DNA of 7,941 bases from Caulobacteraceae bacterium UBA5005 (GTDB lineage: Bacteria; Pseudomonadota; Alphaproteobacteria; Caulobacterales; Caulobacteraceae), in contig DGYN01000150.1 in assembly GCA_002398405.1 (NCBI GenBank), positions 1-7,941 of the forward strand, written 5' to 3'. Each line of letters starts with the position of its first letter. The stretch's first letter is position 1. Of this stretch, positions 1-6,222 are shown in pieces. The notes under the pieces were generated by a model that made no database searches, was not told the origin of the DNA, and was given only the letters and a program-made list of their open reading frames with translations. Both the position numbers and the translations under genes were made by a program.

Positions 1-39
1 CCCCCTCCCCCTACGGTGGAGGACTTTTGGAGTCCGCAC
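1..39. repeat. Small inverted-repeat block, possible dispersed intergenic repeat
   Basis: Two short inverted repeats lie side by side just beyond the stop of the minus-strand peptidase gene. CCTCC at 4-8 can pair with GGAGG at 18-22, and GGACT at 21-25 pairs with AGTCC at 31-35 around a five-base loop. The C-run followed by a G-rich arm resembles the intergenic repeat units scattered through Caulobacterales genomes; that resemblance is from memory and unverified. The block is cut by the window edge. It could also act as a weak 3' end hairpin for the peptidase mRNA, but no T-run follows on either strand, so it is not a standard intrinsic terminator. Confidence 0.3.
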
Positions 40-44
40 TGTCG

Positions 45-1856
45 TCAGCGCACTTCCCGCCCCACCGGGTAGAGCAGGTAGCGGTCGTCGTTGAACGGGC
101 TTCTCTCATAGAACCAGCGCAGGCGCTGGGTGGGGCTGGCGGCGAAGGCGGGTTCAGCGGCGAGCTTGGCTTCGAACTCGGCCTTCAGCTTTGGATCGTC
201 GGCCAGCATCCGTTCGGCCATGGGGGCCAGGGCATAGGGCTCCATATATTCGACCCGCTGCAGGATCTCCGGGAAGAAGCCCCAGGCGAAGAAGCTGTCG
301 CCGCTTTCCGGCTCGAGCATGGTGGCGACCAGGGCGCCGAGCGGCTGGTCGGTGGAGACGCGCACGGACCCGCGAGGGAAGGTCTCGCGGCGCGTCTCGC
401 GCGTCCAGCCGGTGGCGTTGACGGGGAAGCGGCCCTCCTGGGGCGCGCCGACGGTGAAGGCGCCGGCTCGCAGCATCTCGACCTCGACGGTGCGGGGCTC
501 GGTGAGGGTCTCGGTGATAATCCCGTGCAGGCGCAGCCGCATGATCACGTCGAGCTTGGTGGCGGGGACCCAGTAGGCGGGCGCGATGGCCACTTCGACG
601 GCGGGCTCGGAGACATAGACCGGGACCTTGAGGGCCGGGGCGGGCGCCCCCAGGAACCGCGTCACCAGGCCGCCGGAGGCCGGGGAGTAGACCTGCTCGG
701 ACCGGACGGGGAGGAAGTCGAAGGTCCCGGCCGGCTCGCGGGCGGGGCGCCAATTGGTGACGACCTTGGCCGGGCGATGGGCGCGGTCCTGCGCGATCGC
801 GGCCTTCAGCGCCGCGGCGTTGTCGCCCGCGGCTTTTAAGGTGGCTTCGAGGAGGACATAGGTCCCTAGCACCCTCTGGCGGTAGGGCTTGAGGGAATGG
901 TTTTCGACCAGCACCGCCGGCAGGCGGCGCAGGTCGCCGTAGGGATGGGAGTAGCGCGGCGTGAAGGCGTTCATGCCGATGCCGGCGGCGGGATTGCCCT
1001 CGTCCCGGCCGAAGATCAGCGGCGCCGGGATATGGCCCGCGCCCTTCAGGGCCCCGTCCACCGCCGGACGGTAGACGGTGTCCAGCCAGCGCCCGATGGC
1101 CGGGCTCTCGGCATAGCGGCCGTCCCAGCCGTCGAAGCCGAAAGTGATGTCGAACTGGTAGTCCATGCCGTCGGTGACGTGCAGGTCGACATAGAGGTCA
1201 GGCTCGTAGCGGGTGAGGACATAGAGCAGGGACCGCATCTCCGGACTGTCGGCCTTCACATAGTCGCGGTTGAGGTTGAGGTTCTGGGCGGTGTGGCGCC
1301 AGCCCTGGCTGACGGGGCCCCGCTGGTTTGGCCGGCTGTAGGGGGTGGAGCGCTCGTGGCCGTCGGGGTTGAACACCGGGATGAACAGGAAGTCGGCGCG
1401 GTCCAGGAGACCGGCCTTGCCCTTGAAGGCGATGTCGCGAAGCAGCATCAGGCCCGCGTCCTTGCCGTCGATCTCGCCGGCGTGGATGCCGCCCTGGGCC
1501 AGCACCAGGGGCTTGGCGGCGTTGCGCCGAAGTCCATCCCTGGAGGCCCTGACCACCACGATCTCGCGCCCCTGCGGCGTCTGGCCGATGGTCTCCACCT
1601 GGATGAGGGGAGAGGCGCGGTCGAGTCGGCGGACAAAGGCCAGGGTCTCCTCATAGGTGGGGGTGTCCGTGAGCCCGGTCTTTTCCGACGGCGTGATCCA
1701 GGGATCGGAGGGCGCGGCGACCAGGGCCTCGCTGGCGCCGGTCCAGGGCAGAGGCGGCGGCAGGAAAGTCTGCGGCTCGAGCGGCGTCTGGGCGAAAGCC
1801 GAGGCGGCGGCGCCGAGCAGCAGGAGAGCCAGGCAGGATTTTATAAGATCACGCAT
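45..1856 (-). CDS. Exported M14-family zinc carboxypeptidase
   Basis: A 603-residue secreted metallopeptidase predicted to hydrolyse peptides in the periplasm or outside the cell. Residues 1-22 are a Sec signal peptide (positive start, Leu/Ala-rich core, cleavage after A-F-A); there is no lipobox cysteine. The M14 catalytic domain spans about residues 65-345. Zinc ligands are H125 and E128 in the GGIHAGE motif and H226 in the DLHVTDG motif. N163-P-D-G and the N-R-D stretch near 196-198 are typical substrate-binding segments. E318 in the V-E-N-H segment is the likely catalytic glutamate. About 250 residues follow that I cannot assign; they are probably a beta-rich accessory domain. The start is ATG at 1854-1856 with a modest AGGG ribosome site 7 bases upstream, and it places the signal peptide exactly at the N terminus. 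No clear promoter is visible between this gene and the upstream tRNA, so readthrough from that side is possible. Substrate is unknown. Family assignment is firm. Confidence 0.92.
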   Translation of the reverse strand: MRDLIKSCLALLLLGAAASAFAQTPLEPQTFLPPPLPWTGASEALVAAPSDPWITPSEKTGLTDTPTYEETLAFVRRLDRASPLIQVETIGQTPQGREIVVVRASRDGLRRNAAKPLVLAQGGIHAGEIDGKDAGLMLLRDIAFKGKAGLLDRADFLFIPVFNPDGHERSTPYSRPNQRGPVSQGWRHTAQNLNLNRDYVKADSPEMRSLLYVLTRYEPDLYVDLHVTDGMDYQFDITFGFDGWDGRYAESPAIGRWLDTVYRPAVDGALKGAGHIPAPLIFGRDEGNPAAGIGMNAFTPRYSHPYGDLRRLPAVLVENHSLKPYRQRVLGTYVLLEATLKAAGDNAAALKAAIAQDRAHRPAKVVTNWRPAREPAGTFDFLPVRSEQVYSPASGGLVTRFLGAPAPALKVPVYVSEPAVEVAIAPAYWVPATKLDVIMRLRLHGIITETLTEPRTVEVEMLRAGAFTVGAPQEGRFPVNATGWTRETRRETFPRGSVRVSTDQPLGALVATMLEPESGDSFFAWGFFPEILQRVEYMEPYALAPMAERMLADDPKLKAEFEAKLAAEPAFAASPTQRLRWFYERSPFNDDRYLLYPVGREVR

Positions 1857-1931
1857 GGACCGACCCTGGCAAAAGCGGGCGGGCTCAACAATAGGGCGGG
1901 CGGCTGGCGGGGTGGCCCCCTGGGTTTTCCA

Positions 1932-2008
1932 TGGCGGCCCGGAAGGGACTCGAACCCCTGACCTTCGCTTTAGGAAAGCGCTGCTCTATCCTGCTGAGCT
2001 ACCGGGCC
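1932..2008 (-). tRNA. tRNA-Arg(CCT), CCA encoded
   Basis: Read on the minus strand this folds as a full cloverleaf. The 7-bp acceptor stem GGCCCGG/CCGGGCC is perfect. The D arm is GCTC/GAGC with a 9-base loop, the anticodon loop is TTCCTAA with anticodon CCT, the variable loop has 5 bases, and the T arm has loop TTCGAGT. The 3' CCA is encoded (1932-1934) after discriminator G73. CCT reads the arginine codon AGG, rare in GC-rich genomes. The top pair of the anticodon stem is a G27-A43 mismatch and the T stem has one G-T pair; neither prevents folding. The gene lies between two minus-strand coding genes. Arginine CCT tRNAs are common integration sites, but I see no integrase and no second copy of the 3' end in this window. 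Confidence 0.97.
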
Positions 2009-2016
2009 TAGCGGGC

Positions 2017-2045
2017 GGTATAGGGAAATTGCCGGTGAAGGTCAT
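2017..2045 (-). promoter_or_regulatory. Putative sigma-70-type promoter for tRNA-Arg(CCT)
   Basis: On the minus strand an ATGACC -35 hexamer (2045-2040) is separated by exactly 17 bp from a TATACC -10 hexamer (2022-2017). This keeps the TGAC core of the alphaproteobacterial -35. The expected transcription start falls about 2 bases before the mature tRNA 5' end at 2008, a sensible position for a stable-RNA promoter. The assignment rests on spacing and hexamer similarity only. Confidence 0.45.
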
Positions 2046-2073
2046 CAGCCGAATAGGGAGTCTCCTACACCGG

Positions 2074-2895
2074 TTACGCCTGAAGCTGGCGCGGGTCTTC
2101 CAGCCTTCGCCCCAGGGCGTGGGCGGCGAGCCTCTGCCGCAGGGGGCCGATGTGGCGGTGGAACCTGACGACTTCCTTGTAGGCGCCGCTCCTGACCCGT
2201 TCGGCGCCGATCGCCTCGTACATGGGATTGTTCGGGGGTTCGGTGACCAGGCTGCCGACCTCCCAGAGCCGCTCGGTGGCGAAATAGTCCGCTCCCAGAG
2301 CTTCGACCCCGCCGGCGACCTCATGCGAAAGGGCCAGATAGTCGCGCGCGGCGCGGATCTTGGCCGCGTGGGTTTCCGTATCCAGGGTGAAGACCTGCGG
2401 CTGGCCATCGCCGGTGAATCCCGTCTCCCATTCTGACAGCGGGAAGGCGAAATTCTTGATGTCTCGCCCGCTGATCCGGCGCGCCAGGAGGACAGCGCAA
2501 TCGATGATCACCCGGGTGAGGTCGTGGGAAGGGTTGTAGCCCTCGGCCGCGTCGCCAACCACGGCGCGCGATCCGCTGCCGACGATCTGGGCGGCGAGCC
2601 CTTCGGTGATGCCGATAAAGAACTCGGCGTCGCCGGTCAGCATGGCCTCGTAAAAGCGCCGGTCGCTCGCATCGCCGAAGACCGGCCCGGGCTGCATCCC
2701 AAGGGACGCCGCCAGCCGCCGCGAATAATCGATCCGGCCTTGGCCGCCGCGGCCGGAACCGTCGGTGAGGATCTGCAGTATGGGCTTGACCCTAGAGGCC
2801 CAGCCGTACACCCGTAATTCATGCCCCGGATGGGAGACGATGAGGCTGACAGGGGCGCATACGCCAACTGGCAAGATAGGCCCACTCACACGCAC
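2074..2895 (-). CDS. PIG-L/LmbE-like protein with HPGHE motif
   Basis: A 273-residue cytosolic protein resembling the PIG-L/LmbE deacetylase fold. Near the N terminus, I-V-S-H-P-G-H-E (H22, H25, E26) occupies the place of the classical A-H-P-D-D-E zinc motif, followed by T-D-G-S-G at 44-48, similar to the family's second strand. A second conserved block, G-D-A-A-E-G-Y-N-P-S-H-D (114-125), could supply the further metal ligand (H124). LmbE-type enzymes remove acetyl groups from N-acetylated sugars; for this variant the activity is unproven. I recall similar proteins beside polysaccharide genes, which fits the divergent glycosyltransferase 66 bases away. The start is GTG at 2893-2895, strongly supported by an AGGAG ribosome site 6 bases upstream (2902-2906). 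A later start closer to the HPGHE block has no comparable site. There is no signal peptide and no membrane segment. The C-terminal third is unassigned. Confidence 0.8.
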   Translation of the reverse strand: MRVSGPILPVGVCAPVSLIVSHPGHELRVYGWASRVKPILQILTDGSGRGGQGRIDYSRRLAASLGMQPGPVFGDASDRRFYEAMLTGDAEFFIGITEGLAAQIVGSGSRAVVGDAAEGYNPSHDLTRVIIDCAVLLARRISGRDIKNFAFPLSEWETGFTGDGQPQVFTLDTETHAAKIRAARDYLALSHEVAGGVEALGADYFATERLWEVGSLVTEPPNNPMYEAIGAERVRSGAYKEVVRFHRHIGPLRQRLAAHALGRRLEDPRQLQA

Positions 2896-2901
2896 TCAAC
2901 A

Positions 2902-2906
2902 CTCCT
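2902..2906 (-). promoter_or_regulatory. Strong Shine-Dalgarno fixing a GTG start
   Basis: AGGAG on the minus strand, 6 bases before GTG at 2895. It decides the start of the LmbE-like gene in favour of the GTG over downstream alternatives. Confidence 0.75.
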
Positions 2907-2926
2907 GGACCTACACCGACCAATCG

Positions 2927-2938
2927 CGCTGATCAGCG
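2927..2938. promoter_or_regulatory. 12-bp perfect palindrome in divergent intergenic region, possible operator
   Basis: CGCTGATCAGCG is its own reverse complement and sits near the centre of the 66-bp gap between the divergent LmbE-like and glycosyltransferase genes. A hexamer TACACC occurs in direct orientation on either side of it (2912-2917 and 2939-2944). The placement suits a dimeric regulator controlling both genes, but no regulator is encoded nearby. I could not place confident -35/-10 pairs around it. Confidence 0.3.
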
Positions 2939-2961
2939 TACACCTGAGGGCCTTTTGAAAG

Positions 2962-4074
2962 ATGAACGTCCTCCTGACAACCTGGCGTCTGGCCGATCAC
3001 ACCGGCGCTGAGCTCTATGCGCGGGATTTGGCGCGGGCGCTTAACAGGCAGGGCTGCAGGGTCGCCATCTACGTGGTCGCCGCCGGTCCCCTCGCCAGGC
3101 TTGTCTCGGCTGAGGGCATAGAGGTCATTACCGATCCCCGGCGGCCTTCGTTCACGCCGGACATCATCCATGGGCACCACTCGCCGGCCCTGGGAGAAGC
3201 TCTGGCCGCCTGGCCCGGCTGTCCGGCGGTATCGGTGACTCACGACGCCGGCAGCCCCCTGGATGAGCCCTGGCCGCTGGAGCGGGTGCGGCGTTATGTG
3301 GCGGTGGATCACCGCTGTCTGGCGCGGCTCGAGCGCGACCCGGCCATTCCCAGGGACCGCCAGCGGGTCCTGCTCAATTTCGTCGACCTTGCCCGCTTCG
3401 CCCCCCGCCCCGCCCTCCCGGCCAGACCGGTCCGGGCGCTAGTGTTCTCGAACTACGCGCGGGAGGGGCCGGGTCTCGACCTGTTAAGACAGGCCTGCGC
3501 CGCCGCCGGTCTTGCCCTCGATGTCATGGGGAGCGGGGTTGGCGGGCTGGAGCCCCATCCCGAGCGGCGCCTGGGCGGCTACGATATCGTCTTCGCCAAG
3601 GCGCGGGCCGCGATCGAAGCCATGGCGGTCGGCTGCGCCGTGGTCCTGTCCGACTTCGCCGGCTTCGGAGAGATGGTGTCGGCCGCGCGGTTCGACTCCC
3701 TGCGGGCCATGAACTTCGGCGCGGCGGTGCTCACCCGTCCGCTGACCCTCGAAAACATCGCCGCCGAACTCGCCCGCTATGATCCGGCGGACGCCGCCGC
3801 GGTCAGCGCCCGCATCCGCGCCGAGGCGGGGCTTGAGGAGGCGGCGGCAGCCTGGCTCGCCCTCTATGCAGAGGTGCTGGCCGAACCCTGGTCCGCCTCC
3901 CCCGCAGAGGCGGCGGTTATCGCCCGCCGCCGCGCTGAGTGGCGGGGACGCCGCTGGGCGGCCAGACTGCAGCAGAGGACGCGCGCCCTGCGCGGCGGCG
4001 CGATCTATGGCGCCGGACGGGCCCTGTGGCGCCTTGCGGGCAGCCCGGGCGAGGTTGGGCGCCAGCGCCGCTAG
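2962..4074 (+). CDS. GT4-type glycosyltransferase (GT-B fold)
   Basis: A 370-residue glycosyltransferase likely to move a sugar from a nucleotide donor to a glycan or lipid acceptor at the cytoplasmic face of the membrane. The N-terminal acceptor domain begins with a beta strand (residues 2-8) and the glycine-containing T-G-A-E turn at 14-17; H-G-H-H follows at 70-73. N-F-V-D-L-A-R-F (139-146) is the hallmark linker strand of family 4 enzymes. The donor-binding segment F-A-K-A-R-A-A-I-E-A-M-A (211-222) retains the second glutamate of the E-x7-E motif (E219), but the first is Phe211. This belongs to a recognisable subgroup with an F-A-K signature. The stretch N-F-G at 251-253 and the Arg/Trp-rich basic tail from about 325 may help membrane association. 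The ATG start matches the first beta strand; the ribosome site is weak. It is divergent from the LmbE-like gene and 66 bases before dctA. Donor and acceptor are unknown. Confidence 0.87.
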   Translation: MNVLLTTWRLADHTGAELYARDLARALNRQGCRVAIYVVAAGPLARLVSAEGIEVITDPRRPSFTPDIIHGHHSPALGEALAAWPGCPAVSVTHDAGSPLDEPWPLERVRRYVAVDHRCLARLERDPAIPRDRQRVLLNFVDLARFAPRPALPARPVRALVFSNYAREGPGLDLLRQACAAAGLALDVMGSGVGGLEPHPERRLGGYDIVFAKARAAIEAMAVGCAVVLSDFAGFGEMVSAARFDSLRAMNFGAAVLTRPLTLENIAAELARYDPADAAAVSARIRAEAGLEEAAAAWLALYAEVLAEPWSASPAEAAVIARRRAEWRGRRWAARLQQRTRALRGGAIYGAGRALWRLAGSPGEVGRQRR

Positions 4075-4129
4075 TTCTTGACTTGGTTCGCCAACTGATG
4101 AACCGCTCCTGGAAACCATAAGAACGACT

Positions 4130-4134
4130 GGAGG
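4130..4134 (+). promoter_or_regulatory. Strong Shine-Dalgarno fixing the TTG start of dctA
   Basis: GGAGG with a 6-base spacer before TTG at 4141. No in-frame ATG fits before the first membrane helix, so the TTG start is well supported. Confidence 0.8.
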
Positions 4135-4140
4135 ATATCG

Positions 4141-5457
4141 TTGGGCGCTTTCCGGTTTTTGAAGGTTCTCTACGTCCAGGTCCTGATCGGCATCGCCCTT
4201 GGCATCACCGTGGGCGCGGTCTGGGCTGAAACGGGCGCGTCCCTGAAGCCTCTGGCGGACGCCTTTATCGGCCTCATCAAGATGATCATCGCGCCGGTGA
4301 TCTTCTGCACCGTGGTCGCCGGCATCGCCCACATGAGCGACCTGAAAAAGCTGGGCAAGGTCGGGGGCAAGACCCTGATCTACTTCGAAGTCGTGTCGAC
4401 CATCGCGCTTCTGGTCGGCTGGGCCGTGGCCGAAATCTTCAAGCCGGGGCTCGGGATGCACCTGGACCCGGCGACCCTGGATACCAGCAAGGTTGAGGCC
4501 TACATCGAGCAGGGCGCCAAGGTCGGAACTGTCGGAGAGCAGCTGGTCCACATCCTGACCGGCATGATCCCGAAGAGCTTCGTGTCGGCCTTCACGGACG
4601 GCAATCTGCTGCAGGTGCTCCTGATCGCCATCCTCACCGGCTTCGCGCTCGGCCGGCTGCGCGATTTCGGAGAGAAGGGGGTCGCCGCCGTAGAGGCTGT
4701 CAGCAAGGTCTTCTTCTCGATCATCCACATCATCGTGAGGCTGGCGCCGATCGGCGCCTTTGCCGCCATGGCGTACACGGTGGGTGAGTACGGCCTGCAA
4801 TCCCTGGTCAACCTGGCCAAGCTGATTGCCGTCTTCTACGCGACATCCCTGTTCTTCGTGCTGGTGGTCCTGGGGATCATTTGCCGGATGGCCGGCTTCT
4901 CGATCTTCAAGTTCCTCGGTTACATCCGCGAAGAGCTGCTGATCGTCCTTGGCACGTCCTCCTCGGAATCGGTGCTGCCGCAACTGATGGACAAGCTGCA
5001 CAGGCTGGGCGCCTCCAAGCCGGTCGTCGGCCTGGTGATCCCGACCGGCTATAGCTTCAACCTCGACGGCACCAACATCTACATGACCCTGGCGATCCTG
5101 TTCCTGGCCCAGGCCACGAACGTGGACCTGACGGTGGTGGAAGTGATCACCCTGCTCCTGATCGCCATGGTGACCTCCAAGGGGGCCAGCGGCGTCACGG
5201 GAGCCGGCTTTATCACGCTGGCCGCAACCCTTTTGTATGTGCCTGAGATTCCGCCCGCCGCCCTGGCGGCGATTTTCGGCATCGACCGGTTCATGTCCGA
5301 GTGCCGGGCGCTGACCAACCTCTGCGGCAATGCCGTGGCCGCGATGGTCGTGGCGCGATGGGAGGGCGAACTCGATACTGAGGTCCTGCACCGCGAACTC
5401 AACCGCGGCCCCAAACCTACCCCGGCGCCTATCATCAAGGATGTCGAGCCCGACTAG
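4141..5457 (+). CDS. dctA: C4-dicarboxylate:cation symporter DctA
   Basis: A 438-residue inner-membrane symporter of the dicarboxylate/amino acid:cation (DAACS) family that takes up succinate, fumarate and malate with protons or sodium. The length matches characterised DctA proteins (about 430). Membrane helices are visible at about 8-28, 43-65, 77-99, 155-172, 187-212 and 225-250, followed by the re-entrant hairpins. Diagnostic motifs are all present: S-S-S-E-S (273-277) in hairpin 1, P-T-G-Y-S-F-N-L-D-G-T-N (301-312) in helix 7, T-S-K-G-A-S-G-V-T-G-A-G (345-356) in hairpin 2, and D-R-F-M-S-E-C-R-A-L-T-N (382-393) in helix 8. These carry the substrate-binding Arg and Asn residues. Translation starts at TTG behind a strong ribosome site. 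The 66-bp leader shows no sigma-54 -24/-12 element and no dctB/dctD genes are nearby, so control differs from the rhizobial model or acts from elsewhere. The sulfotransferase gene follows after 2 bases. Family certain; exact substrate inferred from overall motif match. Confidence 0.93.
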   Translation: MGAFRFLKVLYVQVLIGIALGITVGAVWAETGASLKPLADAFIGLIKMIIAPVIFCTVVAGIAHMSDLKKLGKVGGKTLIYFEVVSTIALLVGWAVAEIFKPGLGMHLDPATLDTSKVEAYIEQGAKVGTVGEQLVHILTGMIPKSFVSAFTDGNLLQVLLIAILTGFALGRLRDFGEKGVAAVEAVSKVFFSIIHIIVRLAPIGAFAAMAYTVGEYGLQSLVNLAKLIAVFYATSLFFVLVVLGIICRMAGFSIFKFLGYIREELLIVLGTSSSESVLPQLMDKLHRLGASKPVVGLVIPTGYSFNLDGTNIYMTLAILFLAQATNVDLTVVEVITLLLIAMVTSKGASGVTGAGFITLAATLLYVPEIPPAALAAIFGIDRFMSECRALTNLCGNAVAAMVVARWEGELDTEVLHRELNRGPKPTPAPIIKDVEPD

Positions 5458-5459
5458 CC

Positions 5460-6140
5460 GTGCTGATCTCCAACAGCCATCGCTTCATCTTCGTCCACAT
5501 CCCCAAGACGGCCGGGATGTCGCTGCGCCATGTGCTGGAGCCGTTTGGCAATGGAGCGCAGCGTGCGGGGCTTCGCCGCCTGCTCTCCAACCTGCCGGTC
5601 CCGGAGGACCCGCGGAAGGTCGCCTTTCCGCTGCATGTCACCGCCCGCTGGGCCAGGCGCAAGCTGCCGGCCAAGGTGTTCGACGGCTATCTCAAATTCG
5701 CGGTGTCGCGAAACCCCTACGACCGGGCGGTCTCCTACGTCGAGTTCCTGCGCCAGACGCCGCACCTGCGCCGTTACGAGCAGTACAAGGATGCGACCTT
5801 CGAAGGGGCTCTCGACATGATGGGCGAGCGCCGCCGCAGCGAGACCCAGTTCGACATGGTGGCGGATGAAGGCGGCCGGCCCCTGGTTGACCGGGTCCTG
5901 CGCATGGAAAACCTGGACGAGGATTTCGCCGCACTGGCCAAGGACCTCGGCCTGCCGGCGGGGATCAAGGTGCCGCGCCACAACACCACCGAGCGTGGTG
6001 ACTACCTCGACGCCTATCGGTCCCACCCGGCCGCGGTGGAAAAGGTTCAGGCCCTGTTTGGCGAGGACTTCGACGCCTTCGGCTATTCGCGCGACATAGA
6101 GGTCCGGCAGGCAGTGACCGCGGCGAAGCTTCGCGCTTGA
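5460..6140 (+). CDS. Sulfotransferase family protein (PAPS-dependent)
   Basis: A 226-residue sulfotransferase of the type 2 family, which transfers sulfate from PAPS to carbohydrate hydroxyls. The 5'-phosphosulfate-binding loop is I-P-K-T-A-G-M-S (14-21), after the F-I-F-V-H strand. The 3'-phosphate-binding motif is F-A-V-S-R-N-P-Y-D-R-A-V-S (80-92). The C-terminal segment with R-M-E-N-L-D-E-D-F near 143-151, H-N-T-T near 176-179 and F-G-Y near 205-207 matches the usual end of these proteins. There is no signal peptide or membrane anchor, unlike Golgi homologues, so it acts in the cytoplasm. The start is GTG at 5460-5462, two bases after the dctA stop, with no strong ribosome site of its own, suggesting translational coupling. 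Likely acceptors are a polysaccharide or glycolipid, which fits the nearby glycosyltransferase. Family confident; acceptor unknown. Confidence 0.88.
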   Translation: MLISNSHRFIFVHIPKTAGMSLRHVLEPFGNGAQRAGLRRLLSNLPVPEDPRKVAFPLHVTARWARRKLPAKVFDGYLKFAVSRNPYDRAVSYVEFLRQTPHLRRYEQYKDATFEGALDMMGERRRSETQFDMVADEGGRPLVDRVLRMENLDEDFAALAKDLGLPAGIKVPRHNTTERGDYLDAYRSHPAAVEKVQALFGEDFDAFGYSRDIEVRQAVTAAKLRA

Positions 6141-6178
6141 CGATAGTGGATAACTTCAAACTCACGTTAAGGCTAAGG

Positions 6179-6187
6179 TGTGATACT
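6179..6187 (+). promoter_or_regulatory. Possible extended -10 promoter for the kinase operon
   Basis: TG at 6179-6180 followed after one base by GATACT (6182-6187) resembles an extended -10 element, about 36 bases before the kinase ATG. The -35 region is poor: TTCAAA at 6155-6160 is too far away. A GGAAC at 6196-6200 resembles the -35 of the general-stress sigma factor EcfG, but no CGTT follows at the right distance. Weak call. Confidence 0.28.
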
Positions 6188-6222
6188 GTCGTCCCGGAAC
6201 TTTAGAGTCGGAAGCGCGACAT

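Noticed and set aside
27..1961. Long plus-strand open frames (27-839 and 897-1961) opposite the peptidase gene
   Set aside because: They are antisense shadows of a gene with clear signal peptide and zinc motifs; their translations are low-complexity Gly/Ala/Arg/Asp with no recognisable fold, and one runs into the tRNA.
1932..2045. tRNA-Arg(CCT) as the edge of an integrated element
   Set aside because: No integrase, no duplicated tRNA 3' segment and no change in coding style is visible on either side within the window.
1657..2436. Plus-strand open frame running through the tRNA
   Set aside because: It spans the antisense of a structured tRNA gene and parts of two real genes, so it cannot be a conserved protein.
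4083..4094. TTGG-TTCG-CCAA hairpin between the glycosyltransferase and dctA
   Set aside because: The stem is only four base pairs and lacks a T-run, so it is neither a terminator nor a convincing riboswitch.
4078..4106. TTGACT as a -35 box for dctA
   Set aside because: There is no -10-like hexamer 16-18 bp downstream, so the promoter could not be supported.
3484..5391. 635-codon open frame on the minus strand across the glycosyltransferase and dctA
   Set aside because: It lies antisense to two well-supported genes, is rich in His, Asp, Gln, Gly and Arg, and has no domain or ribosome site. This is the usual antisense artefact of high-GC coding DNA.
6123..6134. Perfect palindrome GCGAAGCTTCGC at the end of the sulfotransferase gene
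   Set aside because: About two 12-bp palindromes are expected by chance in a window of this size, it lies in coding sequence, the stem would be only 4 bp with a tetraloop, and no T-run follows.
6196..6222. EcfG general-stress promoter (GGAAC) before the kinase
   Set aside because: GGAAC is present, but the required CGTT 16-17 bases downstream is missing and the spacing would reach the start codon.
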